Source: Thermoplasmatota archaeon (lineage in GTDB: Archaea; Thermoplasmatota; Thermoplasmata; Thermoplasmatales; Thermoplasmataceae). Taken from it: DNA of 64,000 nucleotides. Position numbers and translations under genes: made by a program. Location: positions 1-64,000 of the forward strand of contig JAMCPG010000042.1 in assembly GCA_023379845.1 (NCBI GenBank), in the 5' to 3' direction. This document shows, piece after piece, positions 9,315 through 17,780 of this stretch. The number at the start of each line of letters is the position of its first letter. Within the stretch, counting starts at the first letter, position 1. The notes under the pieces are model-generated. The model saw only the letters and a list, made by a program, of their open reading frames with translations, was not told the DNA's origin and made no database searches.

Positions 9315-9839
9315 GTGAACGGCAGCATCTATGAGAGGGAACTGATCGGGATACTTTCCGGTGAATCCAGGCAGGTTGAGAAATTTTCCAGGGCTGTCCC
9401 GCAGGAGATGAGAGAAAGCGTCCTCGGGCTCATCAAACATCCTTTCTTCGTTACCCGGTCGGCCGGATCACTCGGTGCAGATGTTGTTGCACTTCGCGGG
9501 GATCTATCCGCGATAATAGAGGTGAAGTCATCCATTAACGACAGCATAATGTTTACTGAGGCTTCAGGAAAGAGGCAGGAACAGGCGACGAGGATGATCA
9601 GGAGGCTGGAAGCTTCCGGGACATTCCTGATGTATGCATACAGGCTGAAGGGTATACGGGGCGAGGCCTGGAAGACATTTGCTGCTCCTGCAAATCCGAA
9701 AGGAAAAATAGCATATCTATACGATTTCCTGCCGAAGATAGATACAACGAGAGAGAATAATTTTTATTTAAAATGGGAAAGGGGGAAACCCCTCTCTGCA
9801 TTCATAGACTATATGAATAAACTGCAGACATCAGAGTGA
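9315..9839 (+). CDS. hjc: Holliday junction resolvase Hjc
   Basis: Archaeal Holliday junction endonuclease of the restriction-like nuclease fold, acting on four-way junctions in recombination. Visible signature: N-terminal YERELIGIL, RSAGSLGADVVAL with the metal-binding aspartate, and the ExK core IIEVKSS. The frame opens at ATG 9276. The GTG at 9315 gives the usual N-terminus (VNGSIYERE), and TATA-like sequences at 9268-9288 fit a transcript starting near it, so GTG 9315 is preferred. The protein is somewhat longer than typical Hjc (about 120-140 residues) because of a C-terminal extension after residue 125. It overlaps the convergent aminotransferase gene by 9 bases. Confidence 0.85.
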   Translation: MNGSIYERELIGILSGESRQVEKFSRAVPQEMRESVLGLIKHPFFVTRSAGSLGADVVALRGDLSAIIEVKSSINDSIMFTEASGKRQEQATRMIRRLEASGTFLMYAYRLKGIRGEAWKTFAAPANPKGKIAYLYDFLPKIDTTRENNFYLKWERGKPLSAFIDYMNKLQTSE

Positions 9840-11210
9840 CTGGCTGATTGCCTTATCCAAAGCCCCGACTCCCATGTCTATCTGCTTCTCGTTCACTACG
9901 AGAGCCGGAATTATCCTTATCGCGCTCAGTCCCGTGGACAGCAGGAGGAGGCCGTTCTCGTAAGACTTGTGTTCCACCTCATCCCTCAGTTTAGCTGCTG
10001 GCTCCCTGGTCTTCCTGTTCTTTACGAAATCTATTGCGGTCATCAGGCCAAGACCCCTAACATCGCCAATTTCGTCGTATTTATCCTGAAGCTCAAGTAG
10101 CCTCTTCTTCAGGTAGAGACCCATCTTTGCGGAATTCTCGACAAGTTTTTCCTTCTTCATTACCTCGATTGTTGCCACCGAGGCAGCGCTGGCAATCAGG
10201 TTACCGCCGAACGTATTTGAGTGCATTCCAGGATGATCGAAATCAAGCCTGGCATTTATGGCGACGGCTCCCATTGGTATCCCCGATGCAATAGCCTTCG
10301 CGAGAGACATAATTTCAGGCTCAACGCCAAAATGTTCAGATCCAAAGAACTTACCAGTTCGCCCGAAACCCGTCTGCACCTCATCCATAATCACAAGGAT
10401 GTCATTATCGTCAGCAAGCTTGCGCAGTTTCTTGTGGAAAGTCTTTGGCGGAACAATATAACCACCTTCGCCCTGAATCGGCTCAACCATGAATGCTGCA
10501 ACGTCTTCCGGGGGCAGGAAAGTATTGAAAACATACTTCTCTATGTATTCAAGTGTCATCTCAACGAGTTCGTCAGGATGCTCATAGCCGTCGATCCCGA
10601 AGGGATTTCTGTACGGGTTAGGAAATGGTACGCTGACAACTCCCGGCATAGACGGGAAGAACCCTTGCCTGTGTGATGCCTTGGATGCCGTGAACGAAAG
10701 AGATCCGTTGCTTCGTCCGTGGAACCCGCCAATGAAACCTATAAACTGCTGTTTCTTTGTGAAAGCCTTGGCGATCTTGATTGCCGCCTCATTGCTCTCG
10801 GTTCCGCTATTGCTGAAGAAAACCTTCTTCTGAAACTTTCCCGGAACAACGCTGGCTATGGCCTTGGCTGCATCCACCTGTTCCTTGTAGTAATAGTCTG
10901 TGCCTGCAAAATGCCACATCCTGTCAAGCTGTTCCTTCACCTTTTCCGTTACATATGGGTGCACATGACCGACATTTGTGACGCTGATTCCGGAGGAAAA
11001 GTCGAGAAATACGTTCCCATCAACATCCTCCACAAATAGTCCCTTGGCACGATAACCAACCACCGGCAGCGACTTCGTAGTCGTAACCAGATATTTGGAA
11101 TCCTCCGCTACAATCTTCTTTGCATTGGGCCCGGGAAGCGATGTCTTTATTTTTATCTCATTCAGTTCTGATCCTTTTTTACCGCTTGATTTTTGCTTGC
11201 CTGTTATCAT
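9831..11210 (-). CDS. Class III aminotransferase (acetylornithine/GABA type)
   Basis: 459-residue PLP enzyme, cytosolic, of the class III omega-aminotransferase family (ArgD, GabT, archaeal relatives). Visible signatures are the SNSGTESNEAA cofactor loop, FHGRSNGSLS, the PLP-ring aspartate D276 in VIMDEVQTGFGRTG, and the Schiff-base lysine K305 in SLAKAIASG. A basic, low-complexity N-terminal tail of about 18 residues precedes the domain, so a later start is possible. Family relatives include GABA and acetylornithine transaminases and the broad amino-acid racemases of Pyrococcus, so the substrate is left open. It is flanked by hjc, with no arginine biosynthesis genes nearby. Confidence 0.85.
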   Translation of the reverse strand: MITGKQKSSGKKGSELNEIKIKTSLPGPNAKKIVAEDSKYLVTTTKSLPVVGYRAKGLFVEDVDGNVFLDFSSGISVTNVGHVHPYVTEKVKEQLDRMWHFAGTDYYYKEQVDAAKAIASVVPGKFQKKVFFSNSGTESNEAAIKIAKAFTKKQQFIGFIGGFHGRSNGSLSFTASKASHRQGFFPSMPGVVSVPFPNPYRNPFGIDGYEHPDELVEMTLEYIEKYVFNTFLPPEDVAAFMVEPIQGEGGYIVPPKTFHKKLRKLADDNDILVIMDEVQTGFGRTGKFFGSEHFGVEPEIMSLAKAIASGIPMGAVAINARLDFDHPGMHSNTFGGNLIASAASVATIEVMKKEKLVENSAKMGLYLKKRLLELQDKYDEIGDVRGLGLMTAIDFVKNRKTREPAAKLRDEVEHKSYENGLLLLSTGLSAIRIIPALVVNEKQIDMGVGALDKAISQSL

Positions 11211-11436
11211 ACAGATTAATTCTATGTGGCAATATATATTTTTATCAATGAAAACTACAATAAAAATACGAAAATCGTACTAATATCTTCTTATTGTAAC
11301 ATGAGAGAATTAGGTTAACCTCATAATTTTTTCTTGCAAACTTGGAAAAAATAGCCCTAATTTAAAAGCTGAGTCGCTTCTGCATTGAATCTGCAGCACC
11401 GACATGTTTATGCCTGTCAATATATAGAGATGGCAA

Positions 11437-12426
11437 TTGGAAAGCAACGAATTCAAAAAAAAGGCACTTGAGTTCTATAAGGACGAAGTAACCGATATGA
11501 CTTTTTACGATAAGCTGTCTTCCAGGATGCGTGATGCTGACTTCAAGCAACAGCTTCAAGAACTGTCAAGCATCGAAAAGGAGCATGCGGAGTTCTGGCG
11601 GCAGGAACTGGAAAAATCCTCGGAAGACGTATCGAGGATAAGAGGGAAAGGTTTCAAGATCAGCTTCCTGCTTTTCCTCATGAAGATACTCGGCCCTGTC
11701 CTGACAATCCGTATGCTTGAACATGGGGAGATCCGTGCGATCAGAATGTACAGGGAAATGATCGACAGTGAGAAGGAGGATACGCCATTCAAGGAGCAGG
11801 TCCAGACCATTCTCGACCAGGAAATAAACCATGAGGATGTTTTTGCAAACCAGATAAGCAAGACCGAAGAAGAGATTGAAAGGAGCAGGGACATCATTTA
11901 TGGCATGAGCGACGGGCTTGTCGAGGTCCTCGGCTCGGTCGCAGGCCTGACCGCTATAATGACAAGCCACTACTATATTGCGCTTGGAGGTTTTGTGGTA
12001 GCCATCAGCGGGGCAATGAGCATGTCGCTTGGCTCCTATCTCTCTGCAAAAAGCCAGAATGAGTACAAGATACATCAGATTGAGAAAGCAAGCCTCTTTT
12101 CCCCTGACAAGCAGCAGAAAACAAGAATCGACGAACTTCATGACAAGTCGAAACAATCTGCAATAACAACTGCCTTTTACTATCTTATCGGGGCAGCAAT
12201 AGCAATTCTGCCTTTCGTAGCATTCCAGCGGCTAACCGCGCTCATTATATCTGTATCTCTTGTGGCAATAACACAGGCTATAACAAACTCGATAGTTGCC
12301 CTTACTATGAATGCCAGAGTCCTGAGATCGGCTATCCGTTCGGCCATCCTGACACTTTTGACTGCAGGCGCGACCTATCTGGTCGGCGAGCTTTTCGTGA
12401 TCTTTTTCCATGTCAGCATACTCTGA
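11437..12426 (+). CDS. Ferritin-like/rubrerythrin domain fused to VIT1-type membrane domain (MbfA-like)
   Basis: 329 residues, TTG start. The N-terminal third (about 1-140) is a four-helix ferritin-like domain with carboxylate and histidine residues spaced as in rubrerythrins (SIEKEHAEFW, HGEIRAI, DQEINHEDVF). The rest is a VIT1/CCC1-type iron transporter domain beginning DIIYGMSDGLVEVLGSVAGL, with about five membrane helices. This order matches the bacterial membrane-bound ferritin A (MbfA), which exports iron and limits peroxide damage. The same role is likely here, where cells probably live with much dissolved iron. It stands alone, with no Fur-type regulator beside it. The metal specificity is inferred. 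Confidence 0.82.
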   Translation: MESNEFKKKALEFYKDEVTDMTFYDKLSSRMRDADFKQQLQELSSIEKEHAEFWRQELEKSSEDVSRIRGKGFKISFLLFLMKILGPVLTIRMLEHGEIRAIRMYREMIDSEKEDTPFKEQVQTILDQEINHEDVFANQISKTEEEIERSRDIIYGMSDGLVEVLGSVAGLTAIMTSHYYIALGGFVVAISGAMSMSLGSYLSAKSQNEYKIHQIEKASLFSPDKQQKTRIDELHDKSKQSAITTAFYYLIGAAIAILPFVAFQRLTALIISVSLVAITQAITNSIVALTMNARVLRSAIRSAILTLLTAGATYLVGELFVIFFHVSIL

Positions 12427-12521
12427 TCAAGATCATATATCACTGATCATAAGGTAAATTCGAGAATGCCATACGTTGACTGTACGAAGTTGTTATTAAC
12501 ATTCAAAATATAACAGGGATT

Positions 12522-12620
12522 ATGGGTTTCTTCGTCGACCTCAACGCCTCGCAAGATTCAAATAAGAATACCAGCATTGACAGCCCGTCAGGCAGATTCA
12601 AACTTCATTTCGAGGAGTGA
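12522..12620 (+). CDS. 32-codon ORF overlapping the prenyl synthase ribosome site
   Basis: ATG 12522 to TGA 12618-12620 encodes 32 residues beginning MGFFVDLNAS and ending FKLHFEE. A TTATTAAC sequence (about 12492-12499) sits near the correct distance for a leaderless message starting at this ATG. The last codons (GAG GAG TGA) form the GGAG ribosome site of the next gene, so translation of the two is probably coupled. The peptide has no cysteines or membrane segment and I recognise no family. It could be a leader peptide or simply upstream coding by chance. Confidence 0.4.
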   Translation: MGFFVDLNASQDSNKNTSIDSPSGRFKLHFEE

Positions 12621-12625
12621 TCAGC

Positions 12626-13678
12626 TTGGAAGACTTTCCTGAAACGATGAGTAAGATGCGTTCGACCATAGATCAAGAACTGGCAGCCTTCCTTGATGAG
12701 AAGGTTCAAAACTCGCTCGATCCGGTGATCAGGAAAATTGTCGAAATGATCAAGATCTTCACCCTTTCCGGCGGCAAGAGGCTCAGACCAATATTTACCG
12801 TTTGCGGATATTCTCTCTTCAGCAGGGCAGATAAGCGGATATACAGGGCAGCTCTAAGCACCGAGATATCGCAGACCTATTTTCTCATCCAGGATGACAT
12901 AATGGATCAGAGCATGATCAGGAGGGGGAGACCGACCTTCCACATTGACGTGCACAACTTGCTGTATTCTGGAGGTGAAGGAATGAAAAGGCACTCTGAG
13001 AGCATTGCCATAATAGCATCGGATCTGGCTGATTCTTACTGCCACCAGGTCCTGCTGAATTCTGGTTTTGATCCCGATCTCCTCGTCAGAGCCAATCTCG
13101 AACTTACGAGCATATTTGAGACCACCGGGCATGGACAGCTTATTGACGTGAATTCATCAAACACGGAGGACTTTCATGTCAGGGACCTAATAAAGGTACA
13201 TCTGTGGAAAACTGCCCGGTATACTATAGAGGGACCGCTGATGATAGGTGCGATTCTCTCTGGAACGCAGAAAACGGTGCATAAATTGAGCCACTTCGGT
13301 TACGCGCTTGGTCTGGCCTTCCAGCTTCATGATGACTACCTTGGTCTTTTTGGTGACGAAAAGACACTGGGAAAGTCTGTAAAGAGCGACATAAATGAAG
13401 GTAAAAAGACGCTGCTTGTGCTCAAAGCTATAGAGAACTCAAGCAAGCCAGATGCCGACTTTATCCGGGAAGTGCTGAAATCAGGCAATGTGTCAGATTC
13501 TGATTTCAACCGCGTCAAGAGAATTGTTGAACAGTCGGGCTCACTGGATTATTCGATTTCGTTCACCAACAAGCTTTCATTGAGCGCAAAGAAATACATA
13601 GGGGAACAGGAAGGCGACACAGAAACCAAGAACTTCTTGAAGTGGCTTGCCGACTACATAATAAAGAGAAATCAGTAG
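12626..13678 (+). CDS. Polyprenyl diphosphate synthase (trans-prenyltransferase)
   Basis: About 350 residues. It condenses isopentenyl diphosphate with allylic diphosphates to make the C15-C20 or longer chains used for archaeal ether lipids. The two aspartate-rich metal sites are present: DDIMD (near residue 90) and DDYLGLFGD (near residue 236), with the GGKRLRP substrate loop and RRGRPT after the first site. The longest frame starts at GTG 12617, but that codon lies inside the ribosome site GGAGTGATC. TTG 12626, 8 bases after GGAG, is the likely start. Product length cannot be read with confidence. The stop abuts the convergent xerA stop with no gap. Confidence 0.9.
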   Translation: MEDFPETMSKMRSTIDQELAAFLDEKVQNSLDPVIRKIVEMIKIFTLSGGKRLRPIFTVCGYSLFSRADKRIYRAALSTEISQTYFLIQDDIMDQSMIRRGRPTFHIDVHNLLYSGGEGMKRHSESIAIIASDLADSYCHQVLLNSGFDPDLLVRANLELTSIFETTGHGQLIDVNSSNTEDFHVRDLIKVHLWKTARYTIEGPLMIGAILSGTQKTVHKLSHFGYALGLAFQLHDDYLGLFGDEKTLGKSVKSDINEGKKTLLVLKAIENSSKPDADFIREVLKSGNVSDSDFNRVKRIVEQSGSLDYSISFTNKLSLSAKKYIGEQEGDTETKNFLKWLADYIIKRNQ

Positions 13679-14533
13679 TCAACGATATGTTGGCTTATGT
13701 TTCTCATACATAGATTTCATGGCGCCATCATCAATGTGCACATAAATCTGCGTGGTGGCAAGCGTTGAATGTCCAAGAATTTCCTGTATGAACTTCAGGT
13801 TTGCCCCGTTTCGCATTACTGATGTTGCGAACGTATGCCTTAGGATATGTGGCGTTACGTTCTTGGATATCCCCGCTTCTATTGATAATTTTTTGACGAG
13901 TCTTTGAATTGAAGTTGGATCATATCTGCACATTTTCCTGCTTATGAAGAGCGAATCGTTGTCAATGTTTAGCCTGTTTCTGCTCTTGAAATACGACGCA
14001 AGTGCATAAGAACACTCTTCGCTGATAATGACTATCCTGTCCTTGTCACCTTTACCATGCCTGATCGACATAATTCTTTCATCAAGGTCAACATCCTCGA
14101 TATTCAGCCTGCAGAGTTCCCCCACACGGATTCCAGTGTATGCAAGAACGCTCACTATTGCAAGATTCTTTGAGTTCTTGGAGGCGGCATTGATCAACCT
14201 GGCGGTTTCTTTTTCGCTAAGGTACTTGGGAACACTTCTTGGTCTCTTTGGTGCGGTGAGGTTATAAGGTGGATTGATCCTGAATGACCTATAAAGGAGC
14301 CTCAGTGCTTTTGTACATAGGTACTGGCTGCTCTTGGAATACTTTCTTTCCTTTACCATGTATTCTTTGAAATTCTCAATGTCATCTGCAGTAACTTCCT
14401 CCAATTTTTTCCCATGAAACTCCATGAAGAGATTCGCAAAAAAACGATATTGTCTGACAGTTAAGTGACTCTTTCTCTCATTTTCCATCCATCGAGAAAA
14501 GGCAATTACAGCTTCTTCTTTATTCTCTAACAT
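13679..14533 (-). CDS. xerA: Tyrosine recombinase XerA
   Basis: 284-residue site-specific recombinase, the archaeal counterpart of XerC/D that resolves chromosome dimers at a dif-like site. The full catalytic set is visible: R136 (TGIRVGEL), K161 (HGKGDKDR), H229 and R232 (HILRHTFAT), H255 (LGHSTLATTQ) and nucleophile Y264. An N-terminal SAM-like core-binding domain covers about residues 5-90. Length and intact residues argue for the host enzyme rather than a phage integrase. No second integron-type module or tRNA target adjoins it. The AT-rich stretch just upstream (14545-14577) would be one place to look for a recombination site. Confidence 0.88.
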   Translation of the reverse strand: MLENKEEAVIAFSRWMENERKSHLTVRQYRFFANLFMEFHGKKLEEVTADDIENFKEYMVKERKYSKSSQYLCTKALRLLYRSFRINPPYNLTAPKRPRSVPKYLSEKETARLINAASKNSKNLAIVSVLAYTGIRVGELCRLNIEDVDLDERIMSIRHGKGDKDRIVIISEECSYALASYFKSRNRLNIDNDSLFISRKMCRYDPTSIQRLVKKLSIEAGISKNVTPHILRHTFATSVMRNGANLKFIQEILGHSTLATTQIYVHIDDGAMKSMYEKHKPTYR

Positions 14534-14797
14534 CTGAATTTGTGTCAGACAATATAAGTATATTAATATATTGGTTCAGCTAATTTTGGGGTTTGGGCGG
14601 ACCACTCAGATATCGATAAATTAATTGTGAAGTAAAGGTTAAATTTCTCAAACTATGAAGAAGGTTGGAGTATTGCGATGTCATGAATAGTAGAACTTCA
14701 AAAATACCAGGAATATAAACAAAGGAGATCTGGATCATACCATAGGGCAGAATTTAACATAGCTGGTTTAATATATTATAAAGGAGTAACTTTACAC

Positions 14798-15577
14798 ATG
14801 ATGGGAAAGCGTAAAAGAATGATCATGTTCGCCGTCGTCGCATCGATCATTGTAGCTGTTCCCATCACATTTATTAGCATTGTTCCATCCGCCAAGTCTT
14901 TTTCCGTTGTCGATGGAAACGTTTATCAGGCTCTTCCGGCAAATATGAGTCTCTTTACTCATACTACCGACGATAAGAAGATATTATTAAATTCGAGTTC
15001 AATGGCGTACCAAGGTAATTACACTGACTTGTCGTATTTCAATGCATCGATGTTCTTCTTAGAAACCTATATGTGTTATCCTAGTGGTGGTGCTTACACA
15101 ATATTCATAGATTACAATTTTCGTGGTATCTTCTCAAGTAATTTGCATCCTACAGATGTAGCTGTTACTGTTTCTGCTTTTTATCAAAACAACACTTCAG
15201 ATAATAATTTCGTAGTTACGACTCCCTTTCCCTTAGATTGCCATGTAGATCCATATGAGAACAACGTATCAACGTCCTTTTCTGATACTTGTATTTGGGA
15301 GAGGGGGAGCGGAACTGTCAATTACTCTCTTGAAAATAGCAGTTCGTTCAACAATAAACAGAAATACTATTTTTGGCTTGCAAATGGAGGCAAGCCCGCT
15401 AGTGTAAATGGGTTTGAAATTAATTCCACTTTCCCAAGAGGGTTTTGGATATATTATAACCCACCAATCGTTTATAATCTCACGATTGATTTAACTTTTA
15501 AGGTAACGAGTACTTCTGCCACTTTGATGGATAATTTCACAGTTTACGTAATAGATACTGGAATAAATGGCGAATAG
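14798..15577 (+). CDS. Secreted or surface-anchored protein, glycosylation-rich
   Basis: 259 residues with an N-terminal basic stretch (MMGKRKRMIM) and a hydrophobic helix (about 9-30), a signal peptide or membrane anchor, followed by an external domain. At least ten N-x-S/T sequons are present (for example NSSS, NYTD, NASM, NNTS, NSTF), as expected for heavily N-glycosylated surface proteins of Thermoplasmatales. A C-terminal segment, PPIVYNLTIDLTFKV, suggests beta structure. I recognise no family. A ribosome site, AAAGGAGT, lies about 13 bases before the ATG. The gene is more AT-rich than its neighbours and sits beside a decayed relative-type ORF, which suggests recent gain or fast evolution. 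Confidence 0.65.
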   Translation: MMGKRKRMIMFAVVASIIVAVPITFISIVPSAKSFSVVDGNVYQALPANMSLFTHTTDDKKILLNSSSMAYQGNYTDLSYFNASMFFLETYMCYPSGGAYTIFIDYNFRGIFSSNLHPTDVAVTVSAFYQNNTSDNNFVVTTPFPLDCHVDPYENNVSTSFSDTCIWERGSGTVNYSLENSSSFNNKQKYYFWLANGGKPASVNGFEINSTFPRGFWIYYNPPIVYNLTIDLTFKVTSTSATLMDNFTVYVIDTGINGE

Positions 15578-15699
15578 ATATTACATGAAATAGAATCTTG
15601 GTCACTGCAATTGCCATTACTCTGACTGAGGGTATATTTTGCAAGGATTTCGTACGCAGGTAGCAGCAATATCACGGTAAAAAATACTAATTATTATTT

Positions 15700-15960
15700 T
15701 TAAGGATTAACGGAAATTCTGCTTCCTACGTGTCAAAGCAGTTGAGTGATAAATTAATTCCAGCTAGTTTCTGGAGTCCAGAAGACCATGTGCCTGTTTT
15801 AGGCAGTTTTTCAAATGAAACTGAGAATTACGTTTTATTAAATGTTTATTGGTCAATAAGGCAAAACAACGCGCCACTTTTAATAAAGATGCCAGCAAGT
15901 CCTGTTTTTATCTTAATGGTGCTTCTTCCACTTGCCAGTATATATCGAAAGATTATGTGA
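15700..15960 (+). pseudogene. Decayed surface-protein-like ORF
   Basis: One frame reads NGNSASYVSKQLSDKLIPAS and continues to ETENYVLLNVYWSIRQNN. The sense then passes to another frame reading ATFNKDASKSCFYLNG and SSTCQYISKDYV. Both parts look like asparagine/serine-rich extracellular protein, and neither has a proper start or end. A frameshift near 15865-15875 is the simplest explanation. No homologue is recognised. The product of 14798-15577 has a similar composition but no clear alignment to it. Confidence 0.3.
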
Positions 15961-16004
15961 GATCACACTCACATGAAAGTTGGGAGAACATTCATCTCAA
16001 TGTA

Positions 16005-16742
16005 TTAATCAAAAGAGGTATTTTCTCTCCTTCTCATCCTCTTTTCTTTCACGCGCTCTATTTCTTCTCTTTCTTCGTCGGTTGGTGTAACCTCTTCCTC
16101 TGCTGCAGGGTGGAAGAATTCAGGTGGTATCTCTTTTGTCAGAAAGATCTCCTGGGTTGCTCTGTAGACTGGATGTCCAGCTTTCACCAGTTCAGGAACA
16201 TCTATCTCAACAACTTCGGGATTATCCACATGGAACAAACCTGAAACATAAGCCTGCCTGTAGGTCTTGGAAAGGTGTACCCATGTCTTGTCAGAAGGGC
16301 TGATTCCGGTTTCCTTGATGAACTCCTCCTCCTCGGTAGTGGTCTGATAATACAACTTTTCTGGGATGTTGTCTGTGGGGAGATCATCCATATTGACAGG
16401 TATTGTGTGGCCGTAGGCGGCCCTGATCATGCTATCGCCATCCCACTGGTATCTTCCCTTTGGCTCGGTCCTCACAAAAGCCTCAATGTGGTGAGCCGTC
16501 AACCATCCATAATGCCTCTTCTCGGCCTTTATTGCAGGAACAAGCGGATAAATCTTGGTCCAGCCATGATCATCCAGCTTGATGCCGTATCTCTCCGGGA
16601 AATGCCTGAGAAGCCCTGCCATTGTTTTCCCGAACGAGTCAAGTTCACGGTCATCCATCAGGAGCTTGCCAGACGAACCGCAAACCGGACAGGTTTCACC
16701 TCTAAATGATCCATGCTCTCTACAATCTCTAAGTCCATTCAT
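16005..16742 (-). CDS. kptA: RNA 2'-phosphotransferase KptA/Tpt1 with N-terminal zinc motif
   Basis: 245-residue enzyme of the Tpt1/KptA family, which removes a 2'-phosphate from RNA with NAD+, forming ADP-ribose cyclic phosphate. The family Arg-His-Arg-Arg set is visible: R46-H47 (RHFPERYGIKLDDHGW), R107 (IRAAYGHT) and R162 (HLSKTYRQAYVSG), with the late FLTKEIPPEFF strand. The first 25 residues add C7-x2-H10-x7-C18-x2-C21, a likely zinc ribbon absent from minimal family members. It is the second gene of a pair with PRPP synthetase, overlapping it by 4 bases. The charged C-terminal tail is probably disordered. The physiological RNA substrate in archaea is unclear. Confidence 0.87.
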   Translation of the reverse strand: MNGLRDCREHGSFRGETCPVCGSSGKLLMDDRELDSFGKTMAGLLRHFPERYGIKLDDHGWTKIYPLVPAIKAEKRHYGWLTAHHIEAFVRTEPKGRYQWDGDSMIRAAYGHTIPVNMDDLPTDNIPEKLYYQTTTEEEEFIKETGISPSDKTWVHLSKTYRQAYVSGLFHVDNPEVVEIDVPELVKAGHPVYRATQEIFLTKEIPPEFFHPAAEEEVTPTDEEREEIERVKEKRMRRRENTSFD

Positions 16743-17602
16743 TTAATCACTTCCTTGATCTTTTTAGCTACCTCATCTGAAATGTCAATAGTGCTGTATT
16801 TCGTGTTTATTGTGTTCGAGACAGAGAGCCCGCTGCATGAGAACGCTATGGTTTCATCAGACTTGTTTGCAAATATTCCATGCACAGCACATACGTACAG
16901 GCTGCTAACCTTCCTCCTTTTCAAAAGGTCAATAGACTGAAGTATTGTTCCGCCTGTTGATATAACGTCATCCAGCAGTAGAACATTTTTCCCGTAAATA
17001 TCTGCGACCTCGTTCATCACAACCTTGACGACAGAATCGCTTTCCCTCTTCTTGTCAAGGTGGAGTGGAACGGCGCCAAGGAGATTCGCTACCGTCTTGA
17101 CTCTATCATAGCCGCCATCGTCCGGCGATATCACATAGCTGATATCTGAGTTCTTATAATGATTCAGAATGGATTGAGTTATATGTATATTGTTAAATGG
17201 CTTGGAAGAATATTCAAGAGTTTCTTCATCATGTATGTCGACACAGAACATTGCATCCACATAAGGCGATATGGCATCGACAATCACCTTTGACGAAATT
17301 GGCTCTCCTATGTTGTATCTCATATGCTGCCTGGCATATCCAAAATACGGGACAAGCAGATCCAGCCTTTCTGGTTCGAGTGCCCTTGCAGCCTCCAGAA
17401 GCATGAGAAGAGACAGGAAGTCTTGTTCGGTGCGGGTATTCTGAACAACCAGAACATCCTGTCCTTTCAGATCGTCCATTATTCTCAGATACAATTCGCC
17501 GTCAGGAAAAGACCTCGATTCAACCGTACCAATGCTGGCACCAAACGCCTTGGCAAGTTCACTGTGGAGTGATGTGGGCTCTCTTGCAGATAACAGTATC
17601 AT
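16739..17602 (-). CDS. prs: Ribose-phosphate pyrophosphokinase (PRPP synthetase)
   Basis: 287 residues. It makes PRPP from ribose 5-phosphate and ATP for purine, pyrimidine, histidine and tryptophan synthesis. The PRPP-binding loop DDVISTGGT is at 211-219. The N-terminal SFPDGELYLR strand, FGYARQ near residue 87 and the VDIHDEET motif near 121 are standard. The length matches the short archaeal class (Thermoplasma, Methanocaldococcus), which usually lacks the bacterial ADP allosteric site. It is the first gene of the prs-kptA pair. The promoter region toward 17603-17780 contains a perfect 12-bp palindrome that might regulate either divergent gene. Confidence 0.93.
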   Translation of the reverse strand: MILLSAREPTSLHSELAKAFGASIGTVESRSFPDGELYLRIMDDLKGQDVLVVQNTRTEQDFLSLLMLLEAARALEPERLDLLVPYFGYARQHMRYNIGEPISSKVIVDAISPYVDAMFCVDIHDEETLEYSSKPFNNIHITQSILNHYKNSDISYVISPDDGGYDRVKTVANLLGAVPLHLDKKRESDSVVKVVMNEVADIYGKNVLLLDDVISTGGTILQSIDLLKRRKVSSLYVCAVHGIFANKSDETIAFSCSGLSVSNTINTKYSTIDISDEVAKKIKEVIK

Positions 17603-17690
17603 CTTAACATTTCCTATATACGGCGCTATGTTATAATTCTTGTTTTACCGTAACACATTGCTGAACTTACTGTTATACGGTGCTTGAACT

Positions 17691-17702
17691 GTTCTTAAGA
17701 AC
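17691..17702. promoter_or_regulatory. Perfect palindrome between prs and the EamA transporter
   Basis: GTTCTTAAGAAC is a perfect 12-bp dyad in the divergent intergenic region, with further half-sites nearby (GAACT before and TTGTTC after). Such arrangements are often operators. Which gene it would control is not shown. Confidence 0.35.
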
Positions 17703-17780
17703 TTGTTCTGACCCAATGACGGATTTCCTCTACCAAGGTGAGTGCGATAAGCTGACATATTCCATAAGCATCACCGGAAA

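Noticed and set aside
13679..14533. XerA as an integrase marking a provirus or island
   Set aside because: No adjacent attachment repeats, tRNA target or viral genes. Length and catalytic set fit the housekeeping recombinase.
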